In this document: in pieces, positions 1 through 9,146 of the stretch
Layout of the letters: each line of letters opens with the position of its first letter
How positions within the stretch are numbered: position 1 is the stretch's first letter
Program-made: the position numbers and the translations under genes
Notes under the pieces: model-generated
What the model saw: only the letters and a program-made list of their open reading frames with translations
Databases searched by the model: none
Told to the model about the DNA's origin: nothing
Source: Gammaproteobacteria bacterium
GTDB lineage: Bacteria; Pseudomonadota; Gammaproteobacteria; Pseudomonadales; Azotimanducaceae
Assembly: GCA_024640825.1 (NCBI GenBank)
Contig: JAHEEG010000006.1
Coordinates: 1 to 62,786, forward strand
Direction of reading: 5' to 3'
Length of the DNA stretch: 62,786 nt

Positions 1-101
1 AGGTCGGCACACAACATCCAAATGGGATAACGGAACTCGTGACGCACGGGTTTCATGCGCCGATGAACGACCCAGCCTTCACAGGCACGATCAGGCTGCA
101 C
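1..101 (-). CDS. DUF1365 family protein, N-terminal fragment (continues beyond window)
   Basis: Reverse strand reads GTG QPDRACEGWVVHRRMKPVRHEFRYPIWMLCAD from 101; resembles DUF1365 N-termini, which commonly follow FAD amine-oxidase-like genes. Confidence 0.7.
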   Translation of the reverse strand, partial: MQPDRACEGWVVHRRMKPVRHEFRYPIWMLCAD

Positions 102-1332
102 GCACCGTCTCCTGCATGATCTCGGCAGCCACCGCGGTACCGCTGGCAAACCCATCTTCGTGAAATCCCCAACCCCAGTAGGCACCGCAGAAAAAGGTGT
201 TCCTAGGGCCACTGATCTGGGCTCGACGGGCTTGTGCTTTGCGGGCTTCAGCCGTGAAAACGGGGTGGGCGTACTCCCGCTCGCTCCATACATCGCGCAG
301 GTGCCTGGCGGGGTTCAGGGTCACGAAGAACTGGTGCTCAGAGCTCAAAGACTGGAGGAGATTCATCCAGTATGTGACCTGGCAACCGAGCGCGTCCTCC
401 TCGTTCACTCTCGCGTTCCAGCTCGACCACGCCGAGCGGCTGCCAGGCATCACCGACTCGTCGGAATGCACCACTACCCGGTTTCGTTGATAGGGAATTG
501 CCCCGAGCACCTCATGCTCCTCGACCGACGGGTCATGCAGCAAGCTGAGCGCCTGGTCGCTGTGGCAGGCAAAAATTACGGCATCGAACCGTGCGCGACC
601 GGACCGGGTAGTTACTATGGCGCCCCCAGGCTGACGCTCGACCTGCAGAACTTCATCGCCGGTTGCAATGGTGCCGGAAAAGCGCCTGACGAACGCGTCA
701 AGGTAGCTGCTGGAGCCGCCGCGGACCACGCGCCATTCGGGTCGCCCGTTCAATTGAAGCATCCTGTGGTGGGCCATGAAGGCAACAACGTGATAGATGG
801 GAATATCCAGAACGCTGTTGAATGGCAGGGACCACAAGGCAGAGCACATGGGAGCGAGATGGTCTTCGAGGAAGCCAGCCCCGTACCGTTGGGACTCCAC
901 AAACTCCAAGAGCGTCCTGTCGTCAGATGCCTTCAAGGCGGCGGCGTCGGAGTAAAATCGCCGCAGGTCCAACAGCATTCCCAGAAAGCGAGGAGAACAC
1001 AGGTTCCGCCGCTGGCTGAAAAGCCCGCCAAAGCCCCGGGAACCGTACTCGAGCCCGGAGCGCTCGTTGCAAACCCCAAAGGACATGTCCGAGGGTTGGG
1101 AGGCCACCCCAAGCTCGGTCAGCCAGGCGGAAAATTCAGGGTAATTCTGCTCGTTGAAAACGATGAAGCCCGAATCCACCGAGTAGGTCTTGCCATCCAC
1201 CAGAATCGAGTGGGTGTCCGTGTGGCCACCAATTCGTCGCCGCGCCTCGAAAACCGTGACTTCGGCCGAGTCCTGGAGGCGATGGGCGGCCGCGATGCCG
1301 GAAATGCCGGCTCCTACGATGGCAATCCTCAT
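91..1332 (-). CDS. NAD(P)/FAD-dependent oxidoreductase (amine oxidase-like)
   Basis: MRIAIVGAGISGIAAAHRL dinucleotide-binding motif; ATG at 1332 overlaps the upstream desaturase stop (ATGA). Confidence 0.88.
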   Translation of the reverse strand: MRIAIVGAGISGIAAAHRLQDSAEVTVFEARRRIGGHTDTHSILVDGKTYSVDSGFIVFNEQNYPEFSAWLTELGVASQPSDMSFGVCNERSGLEYGSRGFGGLFSQRRNLCSPRFLGMLLDLRRFYSDAAALKASDDRTLLEFVESQRYGAGFLEDHLAPMCSALWSLPFNSVLDIPIYHVVAFMAHHRMLQLNGRPEWRVVRGGSSSYLDAFVRRFSGTIATGDEVLQVERQPGGAIVTTRSGRARFDAVIFACHSDQALSLLHDPSVEEHEVLGAIPYQRNRVVVHSDESVMPGSRSAWSSWNARVNEEDALGCQVTYWMNLLQSLSSEHQFFVTLNPARHLRDVWSEREYAHPVFTAEARKAQARRAQISGPRNTFFCGAYWGWGFHEDGFASGTAVAAEIMQETVRAA

Positions 1333-2291
1333 CGCCGTCCCTCCTCGAGTACCGGAGCAGGAACGCCCTTGAGATCCCAGACAAGCCCCAGGGCCTCGAG
1401 AAATCTCAATAGATAATAGGACATATCCACTTGCCACCAGTAAAAGCCCTGGCGGGCCGATCCGGCGTAACGATGATGATTGTTGTGCCAACCCTCTCCC
1501 AAGGTGAGCAGCGCAATCAGCAGGTTATTCCGGCTTTCGTCCCGGGTCTCGAACCGACGACTGCCCCATCGGTGGGCCAGCGAATTCACCAGCAGAGTGG
1601 CGTGTATCAAAACGACGGTCGAAACGACATAGCCCCAGACCAGCATCTGCAACCCGTTGGTCCGCAGCTCCGGCATGGCTGCGGCAAGCCATTCCCCGAG
1701 ACCATATAGCGCGCCCGCGTAAGCTACGGGGACCAGCGTATCGAACCGGTTAAGCCACACCAGCTCTGGAAATCGCACCCAGTCTCTCACCCGGGACAGA
1801 TCCGTACCGAAGTGCCTGCTGGACAAGAACCAACCCATGTGGGACCAGAACAGGCCGTCCCCGGGCCGATGGGGATCCTGATCCGTGTCGGCGTGGCGAT
1901 GATGATTGCGATGATGCGCCGCCCACCAGAGGGGACCCCGCTGGGTAGACGCAGCGCCCAGCGCCGCGAACAGGAACTGCGTCAGCCGGCCCGTCGAGAA
2001 GGATTTGTGAGAAAAATATCGGTGATAAAAGGCGGTGATGGCAAACATCCGGGCGCCGTAGGATAGAATGGCCACCAGCACCGCCGCGGGGCTGACGCCC
2101 ACCCACAGGACGCCCAGACAGCCGAGGTGAAGGGCAACGAAAGGGACGATGCGCCACCAATCCAGCCCGCCCGCCGCGCGGGCCCCGCTGCGCACGTCCA
2201 TCCCCGAGCCGGTACCCGCGGGTGCGCTGTCGCTTTGATCGGCGACGAACCAGCGCAAAAATGCGCGACCAATGGATGAACCGGTGCTCAT
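1329..2291 (-). CDS. acyl-CoA/fatty acid desaturase
   Basis: Three histidine boxes: HRYFSH, HRNHHRH, HNNHH; multiple hydrophobic segments. Confidence 0.9.
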   Translation of the reverse strand: MSTGSSIGRAFLRWFVADQSDSAPAGTGSGMDVRSGARAAGGLDWWRIVPFVALHLGCLGVLWVGVSPAAVLVAILSYGARMFAITAFYHRYFSHKSFSTGRLTQFLFAALGAASTQRGPLWWAAHHRNHHRHADTDQDPHRPGDGLFWSHMGWFLSSRHFGTDLSRVRDWVRFPELVWLNRFDTLVPVAYAGALYGLGEWLAAAMPELRTNGLQMLVWGYVVSTVVLIHATLLVNSLAHRWGSRRFETRDESRNNLLIALLTLGEGWHNNHHRYAGSARQGFYWWQVDMSYYLLRFLEALGLVWDLKGVPAPVLEEGRR

Positions 2292-2414
2292 GCGGCGGCA
2301 ATTTGCAGCAACGCCCGTGAAATGAGCGTCAACAGCGGTATGACAGAAACTTCACGAAGCCTTGACGCGGCAACCCGTAGCCTCTCTCCCTTCTTGACAA
2401 ACCGGACGAACATT

Positions 2415-2996
2415 TTGACGTTCAAAGTCAGCCACCATCTGGCCGTTGCAGCGCTTGCCATTGGGGTGCTCAGTGGCTGCTCGACGAACATTCGCGAACC
2501 TTATGCGCTGACTTACGAAAATGCACTCCAGCGATATCCCGGCTCTGAAAATGTGCCCGACTCAGCTCTGAAGCACTTCGAAGCTTACTTCAGTCACGAC
2601 GCCGCGGGAACCGGGAAACGCCCGGGACTGCACGCTACAGACCTGTATGCCGACGACCTGTACTTCAGCGACACCCTGCTAACCAGCGAAGACAAAGCTC
2701 AGGTGGTTCGACACCTGGAAAGCATGCTCGATGCTACCCGGCAGCTGGAGGTCCGCGTTCTGGATTCCCGGCAAACGGGAGCAGATGCTTACCTGGTGTG
2801 GCAGATGACCGCGACGTTCGTGCCAGTAAGCCAGCCCGTAACGGGCTACTCGATAGGCGTTACCCACTTGCGCTTCAACGACGCTGGACAGATCGTCCTT
2901 CACCAGGACTTCTGGGATGCCAGCGCAGGCTTCTACGAGCACATACCCATGCTGGGCACGATCATTCGGACAATCAACGGGAGGTTCTATGAGTGA
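2415..2996 (+). CDS. nuclear transport factor 2 / SnoaL-like lipoprotein
   Basis: TTG-initiated MTFKVSHHLAVAALAIGVLSGC signal with lipobox LSGC; SnoaL-like fold sequence (DLYADDLYFSD...). ORF track starts at 2322; TTG at 2415 gives a better signal peptide. Confidence 0.68.
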   Translation: MTFKVSHHLAVAALAIGVLSGCSTNIREPYALTYENALQRYPGSENVPDSALKHFEAYFSHDAAGTGKRPGLHATDLYADDLYFSDTLLTSEDKAQVVRHLESMLDATRQLEVRVLDSRQTGADAYLVWQMTATFVPVSQPVTGYSIGVTHLRFNDAGQIVLHQDFWDASAGFYEHIPMLGTIIRTINGRFYE

Positions 2997-3711
2997 GAAA
3001 AAAGCCCCGCGCCTCATATCGACGATGCTTGCCCCGCTGGCTTTTGCAGCCGCCGGCGCCACGCTCTCATCCGCTGACGCCCTGGCCTTTTCCCAGGAGA
3101 CGTCCTACGTCTACAGCATCTGGTACAACGACAAACGTATTGGCGAGCATGAGTTTGTCGTCGCGCGAAGCCCGGAGGGGACCCGTGTTCGTTCCGAGGC
3201 ACGGATGGAATTCCGCGTGCTGTTCGTTCCCGTTTACCGCTACCGGCACGTGGCCAACGAATACTGGCAGGGCGGTTGCCTCGCCGAGCTGACCGCCGAG
3301 ACCGACGACAACGGTACCCTGTACGAAGTCACAGCAACGGCTGGCCCAGCGGGTCTGTCCATCGATCAGGGTCCGGACCAGGCAGAGAGACAGACGCTGA
3401 CCATCGACTGTGCCGCAAGCTTCGCCTACTGGGATCTGGACCTGCTGCAGCGGGAGAATCTGCTCAACGCCCAGACTGGCGAGCTGGCACCCGCAGTCCT
3501 GGTACGCCAGGGCAGCGAAGAGGTCGGAGGCTCACCATCCGACCGCTATCTGCTCCAGGCAGAGGGCTTAAGCCCTATCCAACTGTGGTACAGGGAAGGG
3601 GATCAACGCTGGCTTCAGCTTGAGACCGTCCGTGAGGGCGGGACGTTGACTTACCGTTTCGAGCGGGAGAAGCAGACGGCGCTACTGGCCCAGAAACCCG
3701 GACCCGGGTAA
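2989..3711 (+). CDS. DUF6134/DUF3108-like secreted protein
   Basis: MSEKKAPRL start overlaps upstream stop; YSIWYNDKRIGEHEFVV... pattern; signal-like N-terminus. Confidence 0.65.
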   Translation: MSEKKAPRLISTMLAPLAFAAAGATLSSADALAFSQETSYVYSIWYNDKRIGEHEFVVARSPEGTRVRSEARMEFRVLFVPVYRYRHVANEYWQGGCLAELTAETDDNGTLYEVTATAGPAGLSIDQGPDQAERQTLTIDCAASFAYWDLDLLQRENLLNAQTGELAPAVLVRQGSEEVGGSPSDRYLLQAEGLSPIQLWYREGDQRWLQLETVREGGTLTYRFEREKQTALLAQKPGPG

Positions 3712-4971
3712 AGACGTGGGTACGGTTGCCTGTAACGACGCCGCGCCGATGCCTGGGACAGGCTGACCCTCCGCCTGCGACGGAGGATCGATGCCAAGCA
3801 GTCTTGCTACCGTCGGCGCAACGTCAACCTGATGCACCTGCGCCACTTCGACCCCGGGCTCAACTCCCCTGCCCATGGCCATGAATACCGCGCCCATGTC
3901 CGGCAGCGAAGGGTCATAGCCATGGCCACCAAAAGACCAGCCAAAGGCTGAGAGCAGCGCCATGAGCATCCCCTTGAACCCACCCGGGCGGGTCAAAACG
4001 TGCGGCGGCTCAGTGACGACAACGAGATCGCCGGTACGTGTCGGGTGTCGCAACCTCAGATCGTCGGGCAGCCTCTGGCCCTCATAAACCCGCACCAGCC
4101 CCAGGGAAACAATGGCCGCTTTGGCTGCTTCCAGCTGCTGTGGATCATTCAGAAAAACGTTGGCTACCGGACTCCCGAGCACTTGGGCGGATATACCACG
4201 GTCAGCGAGCGCGCTCCGCAGATCAAGATAGGCGCCCGTCTGCGTCATGCCGTGGTCGCTAACCAGCAGCAGCGTCGTGTACGACCAGGCGTTCATCGCA
4301 TCCAACCCCGCCAGCAGCCGACCAAGCTGCAAATCCTGCTTGACCAACTGCGCTCGCACCCGACGGCTGAGCGGACCGTAATCGTGTCCGACGTGATCCG
4401 TGCCCGCCCAGTAGCTCATGATCAACCGGGGACGCTCTCCCTCAGGCAGCCGCAGCCAGGCCAGTATCTGGTCGACCTTCTCCGCTTCGGGCCGGGCGCT
4501 GTCAAAGGGGGCGATCCGGTATCTGGTGCCCTGTCCACGCCAATCTGTTTCCGAACCTACCCAGAAGTAGGTTGCCGCTGGAACCCCCTGCCGCTCCGCG
4601 GCAATCCACAGCGGTTCCGCCTGCAGCCAGTTGGCGTCAGCACGGTTCAAATACAACCCCTTGTCGCGGTCATAGAAGCGATTGTCGACGATGCCGTGGC
4701 GATCCGGATAGGTTCCGGTCGCCATGGAAACGTGTCCCGGAAAGGTGCTGGACGGGAAAACGGGGGTAAGCCGACCTGCTCGAACGCCTTCTTTCGCAAT
4801 TCGACGCAGCGCGGTCAGCTCCCGATCAGCATCATGGACTTCAAGAAAATCGTGTCTAAGACCGTCCCAGGACAGAACGATCACCACCGGATCCGGCTCC
4901 TCGGGAAATGCCCAGCCAGGCAGCAGCAGAAGCCCCATACTCAGGATCAGCAACGAAAGCGGCGACCTCAC
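3682..4971 (-). CDS. alkaline phosphatase superfamily / nucleotide pyrophosphatase-phosphodiesterase (ENPP-like)
   Basis: VIVLSWDGLRHDF, FPSSTFPGHVSMATGTYPDRHGIVDN, SDHGM motifs; GTG start overlaps upstream stop (GTGA). Confidence 0.88.
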   Translation of the reverse strand: MRSPLSLLILSMGLLLLPGWAFPEEPDPVVIVLSWDGLRHDFLEVHDADRELTALRRIAKEGVRAGRLTPVFPSSTFPGHVSMATGTYPDRHGIVDNRFYDRDKGLYLNRADANWLQAEPLWIAAERQGVPAATYFWVGSETDWRGQGTRYRIAPFDSARPEAEKVDQILAWLRLPEGERPRLIMSYWAGTDHVGHDYGPLSRRVRAQLVKQDLQLGRLLAGLDAMNAWSYTTLLLVSDHGMTQTGAYLDLRSALADRGISAQVLGSPVANVFLNDPQQLEAAKAAIVSLGLVRVYEGQRLPDDLRLRHPTRTGDLVVVTEPPHVLTRPGGFKGMLMALLSAFGWSFGGHGYDPSLPDMGAVFMAMGRGVEPGVEVAQVHQVDVAPTVARLLGIDPPSQAEGQPVPGIGAASLQATVPTSLPGSGFLGQ

Positions 4972-5699
4972 CACCTGGATTCCTTTTGCAGCGCGCGAAG
5001 GTCGCGGAGAAGAGGCATTGCCGCGATGTCCCCGGGGGTAAGGCGGGACCACTCGACGCCCGTCGGCGGGGGCGGGGGTGATGCGACCCGAAGCGTTCGC
5101 AGCGGCGTGCAGATCAACGACAGGGGTAGATCATTGGTCTCGACCGGAAAATCCCCCACGATCTGCAACTCGTGCACGGTGGTGGCTACCGGGACCGGTT
5201 CATGGCCCAGCTCCTGCAGGATCGCAAATTCGATGTCGCTGTACCCTGCCCCTTTGCCAGCGCGTTTGCCACCGTCAGTAACTGCCGCGCAACCGGTGAC
5301 GATGGCATCCAGTTGTGGCACTTCGTCAAGCGGCACGGACAGTGACCATTCCAGCATAGAAGACAGCGTCGCCGCCTCGCCATAGCGGGAGGGCGGAATG
5401 CGCTCCGGATCGAGAAGATGAAACCCGCCTTTGAGCCCGGGTGTCGGCACAAAAACCCTTATGCCACGAGCCAACGCCTGAACACGAACATGCATCTGCG
5501 GCGAATCGGGATTGACCTTGATAGCGCGGGCCTCACGCCATGGCGACTCGCTGAAAATCCTTCGAGCAGCCAGCTCCGCCCCCTCGAAATTGGGGATGCG
5601 ACCATGGGGTGGAAAGGGGAAACGGGCACAACCCCGGTCATCGAGGGCATCCCACGCCCACTGTCGCGCATCCGCTTTGGTCTGAAACTTCTCGTTCAT
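4968..5699 (-). CDS. 5-formyltetrahydrofolate cyclo-ligase family protein
   Basis: RIPNFEGAELAARR... VFVPTPGLKGGF, GKGAGYSDIEFAIL motifs. Confidence 0.8.
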   Translation of the reverse strand: MNEKFQTKADARQWAWDALDDRGCARFPFPPHGRIPNFEGAELAARRIFSESPWREARAIKVNPDSPQMHVRVQALARGIRVFVPTPGLKGGFHLLDPERIPPSRYGEAATLSSMLEWSLSVPLDEVPQLDAIVTGCAAVTDGGKRAGKGAGYSDIEFAILQELGHEPVPVATTVHELQIVGDFPVETNDLPLSLICTPLRTLRVASPPPPPTGVEWSRLTPGDIAAMPLLRDLRALQKESRW

Positions 5700-5820
5700 G
5701 CTCCCTTATCCGGCCGTGGAGCGCCAGCGGGTACCCAGTCCTGACGCAGGACCCATTGACTCCGAGCGCGCCCGCGCGGGCATACTGGCGCTGAAGTTCG
5801 CAACACCCGGGTCGGCCTCC

Positions 5821-7095
5821 ATGGCTTATCGATTCCTGCTGCAGAAATATCCCGCCCTGGGATTCCCACTGTACCGACGTTACTGGCTGGCGTCTCTGGC
5901 ATCGGTGGGTGCGACTCAGTTGATCACGCTGGGGCAGGGCTGGCTCATTTTCGAGCTCTCCGGCTCCGCGCTGCAACTGGGCCTGCTTGGCGCGGCCGCG
6001 GCTCTGCCAAATATCCTCATGACCCTCGCCGGCGGCGTTATTGCGGACCGTTTCGACAAACGTCGCATCATGATGGTCACCTCCTGCAGTATCAGCGTGC
6101 TGCTCCTGACCCTTACCTGGCTGGATTATTCGGGCGATGTTCAGGTCTGGCATGTTCTTGCCGTTGCGGCGCTGTTTTCTCTGATTACCGGCGTGGATTG
6201 GCCTGTGCGCGTCTCTCTGTACCCCAACCTGATCAGCCGTTCCGCTTTTCTCAGCGCGGTGGCCCTGAACTCGTTCGTATGGCAGGTAACCCGAATGGCG
6301 ATGCCGGCCCTGGGCGGGCTGGTCATCGCAGCCAGCGACACCTGGGTCCTGTTCCTGCTGAGCGCCCTGGGATTTCTGGTGATGATGGCCGTGATCTCCC
6401 GCATTCCGCCACAACCTGTCCAGGCCGGCAAGGGAACAGCCTGGGAGCAGGTCACGGAGGGGGGGCGTTACATCCACGGCGCGCCCCTTTTCCGTTGGCT
6501 CATTCTGCTGACCTTCGCTGGCATGTTCTTCTCGCAGTCGTATATCCAGATCATGCCAGCGTTCGCAAGCATGCTGAATGGCGGAGAAACCGCCTACGGC
6601 TACCTGCTTTCCGCAGGCGGGATAGGGTCGGTGGTCGGAACCTTGCTGATTGGCGGCGTGCAGAGCCGCCGACAACTGGGTCGAATGCTGCTGGGCGGTG
6701 CCAGTCTCAGCGCCATCACCACCGCTGCTTTTGCGGGGCTGGCCACCACTGGCATTTTCGTCCTCGCCCTGGGGGCGGTTTTCCTGGCTGCGGCATTCGC
6801 ATCGGTGTTTATGATCAGCTCCATGAGCGTCATGCAGCTGGCGGTGCCCGATGAATTGCGTGGCCGGGTGATGGGAATTCACGCCATGGGCTTCAGCCTG
6901 ATGCCACTGGGTGGGCTGTTCGTCGGCGCCCTTGCCGAAGCGACCGGCCCATCAGCGGCGGTGATTCTGGGGAGCAGCATCTACCTCACCTGTATACTCT
7001 GGGTGACGGTAAGCAGGCCCGTCATCCGTCGCCTCAACGGCAGGGACATCGGCCAGTCTGCCGTGGCTGCGCAAGACGTTGGGACTAACACTTAG
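5821..7095 (+). CDS. MFS transporter
   Basis: Twelve hydrophobic segments, GGVIADRFDKRRIM loop motif; start chosen at MAYRFLLQKYPALGFPLYRRYW. Confidence 0.85.
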   Translation: MAYRFLLQKYPALGFPLYRRYWLASLASVGATQLITLGQGWLIFELSGSALQLGLLGAAAALPNILMTLAGGVIADRFDKRRIMMVTSCSISVLLLTLTWLDYSGDVQVWHVLAVAALFSLITGVDWPVRVSLYPNLISRSAFLSAVALNSFVWQVTRMAMPALGGLVIAASDTWVLFLLSALGFLVMMAVISRIPPQPVQAGKGTAWEQVTEGGRYIHGAPLFRWLILLTFAGMFFSQSYIQIMPAFASMLNGGETAYGYLLSAGGIGSVVGTLLIGGVQSRRQLGRMLLGGASLSAITTAAFAGLATTGIFVLALGAVFLAAAFASVFMISSMSVMQLAVPDELRGRVMGIHAMGFSLMPLGGLFVGALAEATGPSAAVILGSSIYLTCILWVTVSRPVIRRLNGRDIGQSAVAAQDVGTNT

Positions 7096-7109
7096 AGGCA
7101 CAAGCGCCA

Positions 7110-7325
7110 ATGGGTGATCTGGGACGATGGCTGGTAATCGCCGGCGTGCTGCTGATTGCGCTCGGCCTGATGACCCAGGCCGGGGCGCTTAGCTGGATTG
7201 GCCGGCTGCCTGGAGATATACGCATCGAGAGGTCCGGCTTCTCTTTCTATTTTCCCTTGACCTCCATGTTGGTAATCTCTGCAGTGCTATCTGCCGCGAT
7301 TTATCTGATCAGACGTTTTTCCTGA
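7110..7325 (+). CDS. DUF2905 small membrane protein
   Basis: 71 aa, LGRLPGDIRIERSGFSFYFPLTSMLVISAVLS-type motif (WIGRLPGDIRIERSGFSFYFPLTSMLV). Confidence 0.85.
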   Translation: MGDLGRWLVIAGVLLIALGLMTQAGALSWIGRLPGDIRIERSGFSFYFPLTSMLVISAVLSAAIYLIRRFS

Positions 7326-7458
7326 GCAATCAGCCGCCGCAGATGATCGGTGCGTGCCAGTCGATCTGGAACTCACGACTACCGAGAACGATTCGGCCGG
7401 CAGACGACTCGCCGATAGCCGGCTACTAACAATAGGCAACAGATTGAGGGAGAAAACC

Positions 7459-7671
7459 ATGGCAACCGGTGCCAGGCAACAACAGATGCCGGTCGACTAT
7501 AAAGGGAAACAATACGCGGGCGTTTTCTCAGTTTCCGGCGACATGCTTATCGCCCGCATACCGGGGATCAATTCCAAATCGGCGGAAATGGCCGAGGGCT
7601 CTCCAGAGGAAAAGGCGCGCTCGCTGCTGAACGCCATTCTGGTGGAAGCTGAACAGATGGGCCGGCTCTGA
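7459..7671 (+). CDS. small hypothetical protein
   Basis: 70 aa ORF beginning MATGARQQQMPVDYKGKQYAGVF, upstream GGGAG near 7448. Confidence 0.5.
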   Translation: MATGARQQQMPVDYKGKQYAGVFSVSGDMLIARIPGINSKSAEMAEGSPEEKARSLLNAILVEAEQMGRL

Positions 7672-7679
7672 TCTGACCC

Positions 7680-8396
7680 TCAGCTCCCCGTCGTGCGGCG
7701 GCTTTCCTTGGCCATCTCGAGCTGCTGGTGCAGCGCGTGCAGGGTGCGGTTCTGAAGCTCCCGCTCCCGCTCAAGTTCCGTTACGCGGCGCTGCTCATTG
7801 AGCAGCGCGCGCTCAGCTCGGTCGAGCGCGTGTTCCAAGTCTGCAATTCGGTCCAGGAGTTCAGGACTCTCGGCGACCGGGGCGGGCGCCTCGGCAGGTG
7901 CTGCCTCTGATTTTGCAGCCTCAAGGGCCAGATTAAGTCTGTTCACCTCGGCTTTAAGCGCCGACAGCTCCACAGAATCCTCTGGACGCGAGGGTTCGGC
8001 TTCGACCTCTTCCAGCACAGGCATGTGCGCTTCCGTTCGGATGCTCGCGCTGGCCGCGCCCCTGGCATCGACACGGCCGTCCAGGCGGGTCTGGAGTAGG
8101 CTCAGCGCTCGCGCCTTCTCAACAAGCGATTCGTCGCGTTGTTTGAGGGCCTGATTAAGCTCACCCAGTTGCTCTTCCTTCTCTTTGATCTCGACCTTCA
8201 GTTGAGAAGCCACCTCCTTATGGCCCCGAAGTTGAGATTCCAGGTGAGAAACCCGCCCCCGGTCTTCGATCAGCTGCCGATTCAACAACGCTTCGTGGCG
8301 CGTGGCGGCCAGATTCCGCAGCAACCATCCGCCTGCCGCACCCAGACAAATGGCCACCACGAGATAAACGAAGATCTTGAAAACCAGAAAGATCAC
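7680..8396 (-). CDS. membrane-anchored coiled-coil protein
   Basis: N-terminal TM FKIFVYLVVAICLGAAGGWLLRN followed by long heptad-rich Glu/Gln/Leu region; ATGA overlap with upstream CDS. Confidence 0.65.
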   Translation of the reverse strand: MIFLVFKIFVYLVVAICLGAAGGWLLRNLAATRHEALLNRQLIEDRGRVSHLESQLRGHKEVASQLKVEIKEKEEQLGELNQALKQRDESLVEKARALSLLQTRLDGRVDARGAASASIRTEAHMPVLEEVEAEPSRPEDSVELSALKAEVNRLNLALEAAKSEAAPAEAPAPVAESPELLDRIADLEHALDRAERALLNEQRRVTELERERELQNRTLHALHQQLEMAKESRRTTGS

Positions 8397-9061
8397 GCTG
8401 CGTCACCCAGGACGCGGAATTCCAGACGCTGATTGGCAGCGCGCCCGTCTTCGGACTGATTGTCCGCCACGGGCTGGCTTTCGCCATAGCCGACGGCCCG
8501 CAACCGTTCAGGATCGACCCCACTTTGAACCAGATATCTAACCACCACGTCCGCCCGACGCTGTGACAGCTTGAGATTGATTGCCGAATCCCCTTCAGCG
8601 TCAGTGTGGCTGGCGACCTCAAAGGCTGCGTCACAGTTGCGAGCCACGCTGGCCACGAGGCCCAGGACCGGAAAGCTTCGATCAGCAAGTTCGGCTCGAC
8701 CCGCCTTGAACGTCACCTGCTCGCCCTTGAGGTGGCGATCGAGCTCGATCTGACAGGTGCCCTCTTCGCCAATAATGGCAATTTTGTTTTCTACTATCGT
8801 GGCGCCGCGAACATCCGCCGCAATTTCGCCGGCCTGCCGTTTGGCCAGATAGTCCGGCGCAGCGCCGTGCAGCACCAGATGCTGACCGTGGGCCTGCACG
8901 CTGACCCAGAATAGATTCTGCCGGCGCACGGCTTCTGCCGCCTCGCTGCCGATTTCCTCCTGAATTGCAGGTGCCTCTATAAATAGAGCCACGAAGACGA
9001 GGCACAGGAAGAGCGCCCCGGTGCCTGTGAGTATTTCAAAGTAAGAAAAGCGAAGGTCCAT
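8393..9061 (-). CDS. OmpA-family C-terminal domain protein with N-terminal TM and BON-like segment
   Basis: C-terminal ...ASHTDAEGDSAINLKLSQRRADVVVRYLVQSGVDPERLRAVGYGESQPVADN OmpA_C motif; N-terminal hydrophobic anchor. Confidence 0.85.
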   Translation of the reverse strand: MDLRFSYFEILTGTGALFLCLVFVALFIEAPAIQEEIGSEAAEAVRRQNLFWVSVQAHGQHLVLHGAAPDYLAKRQAGEIAADVRGATIVENKIAIIGEEGTCQIELDRHLKGEQVTFKAGRAELADRSFPVLGLVASVARNCDAAFEVASHTDAEGDSAINLKLSQRRADVVVRYLVQSGVDPERLRAVGYGESQPVADNQSEDGRAANQRLEFRVLGDAA

Positions 9062-9146
9062 ATTCGGGTAACACCGCCGGTTCCTTCAAGTATGGCCATG
9101 CTGGCAGATCTTGCTCGTTAACTGGTTCTCAAACTAACGCCCGACC

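Noticed and set aside
160-1416. 418-aa plus-strand ORF antisense to the FAD oxidoreductase
   Set aside because: Composition is that of an antisense shadow in GC-rich DNA; the minus strand has clear domain motifs.
4000-5385. 461-aa plus-strand ORF spanning ENPP and the 5-FCL-like gene
   Set aside because: Antisense to two recognisable genes, no domain motif, crosses their boundary.
5638-6882. 414-aa His/Gln-rich minus ORF antisense to the MFS transporter
   Set aside because: His/Gln richness is the mirror of hydrophobic codons in a membrane protein gene; not a real protein.
8393-9061. OmpA-domain gene as ZorB/MotB of a Zorya-like defence system
   Set aside because: No MotA/ZorA partner and no ZorC/D/E genes nearby; partner is a simple coiled-coil protein.
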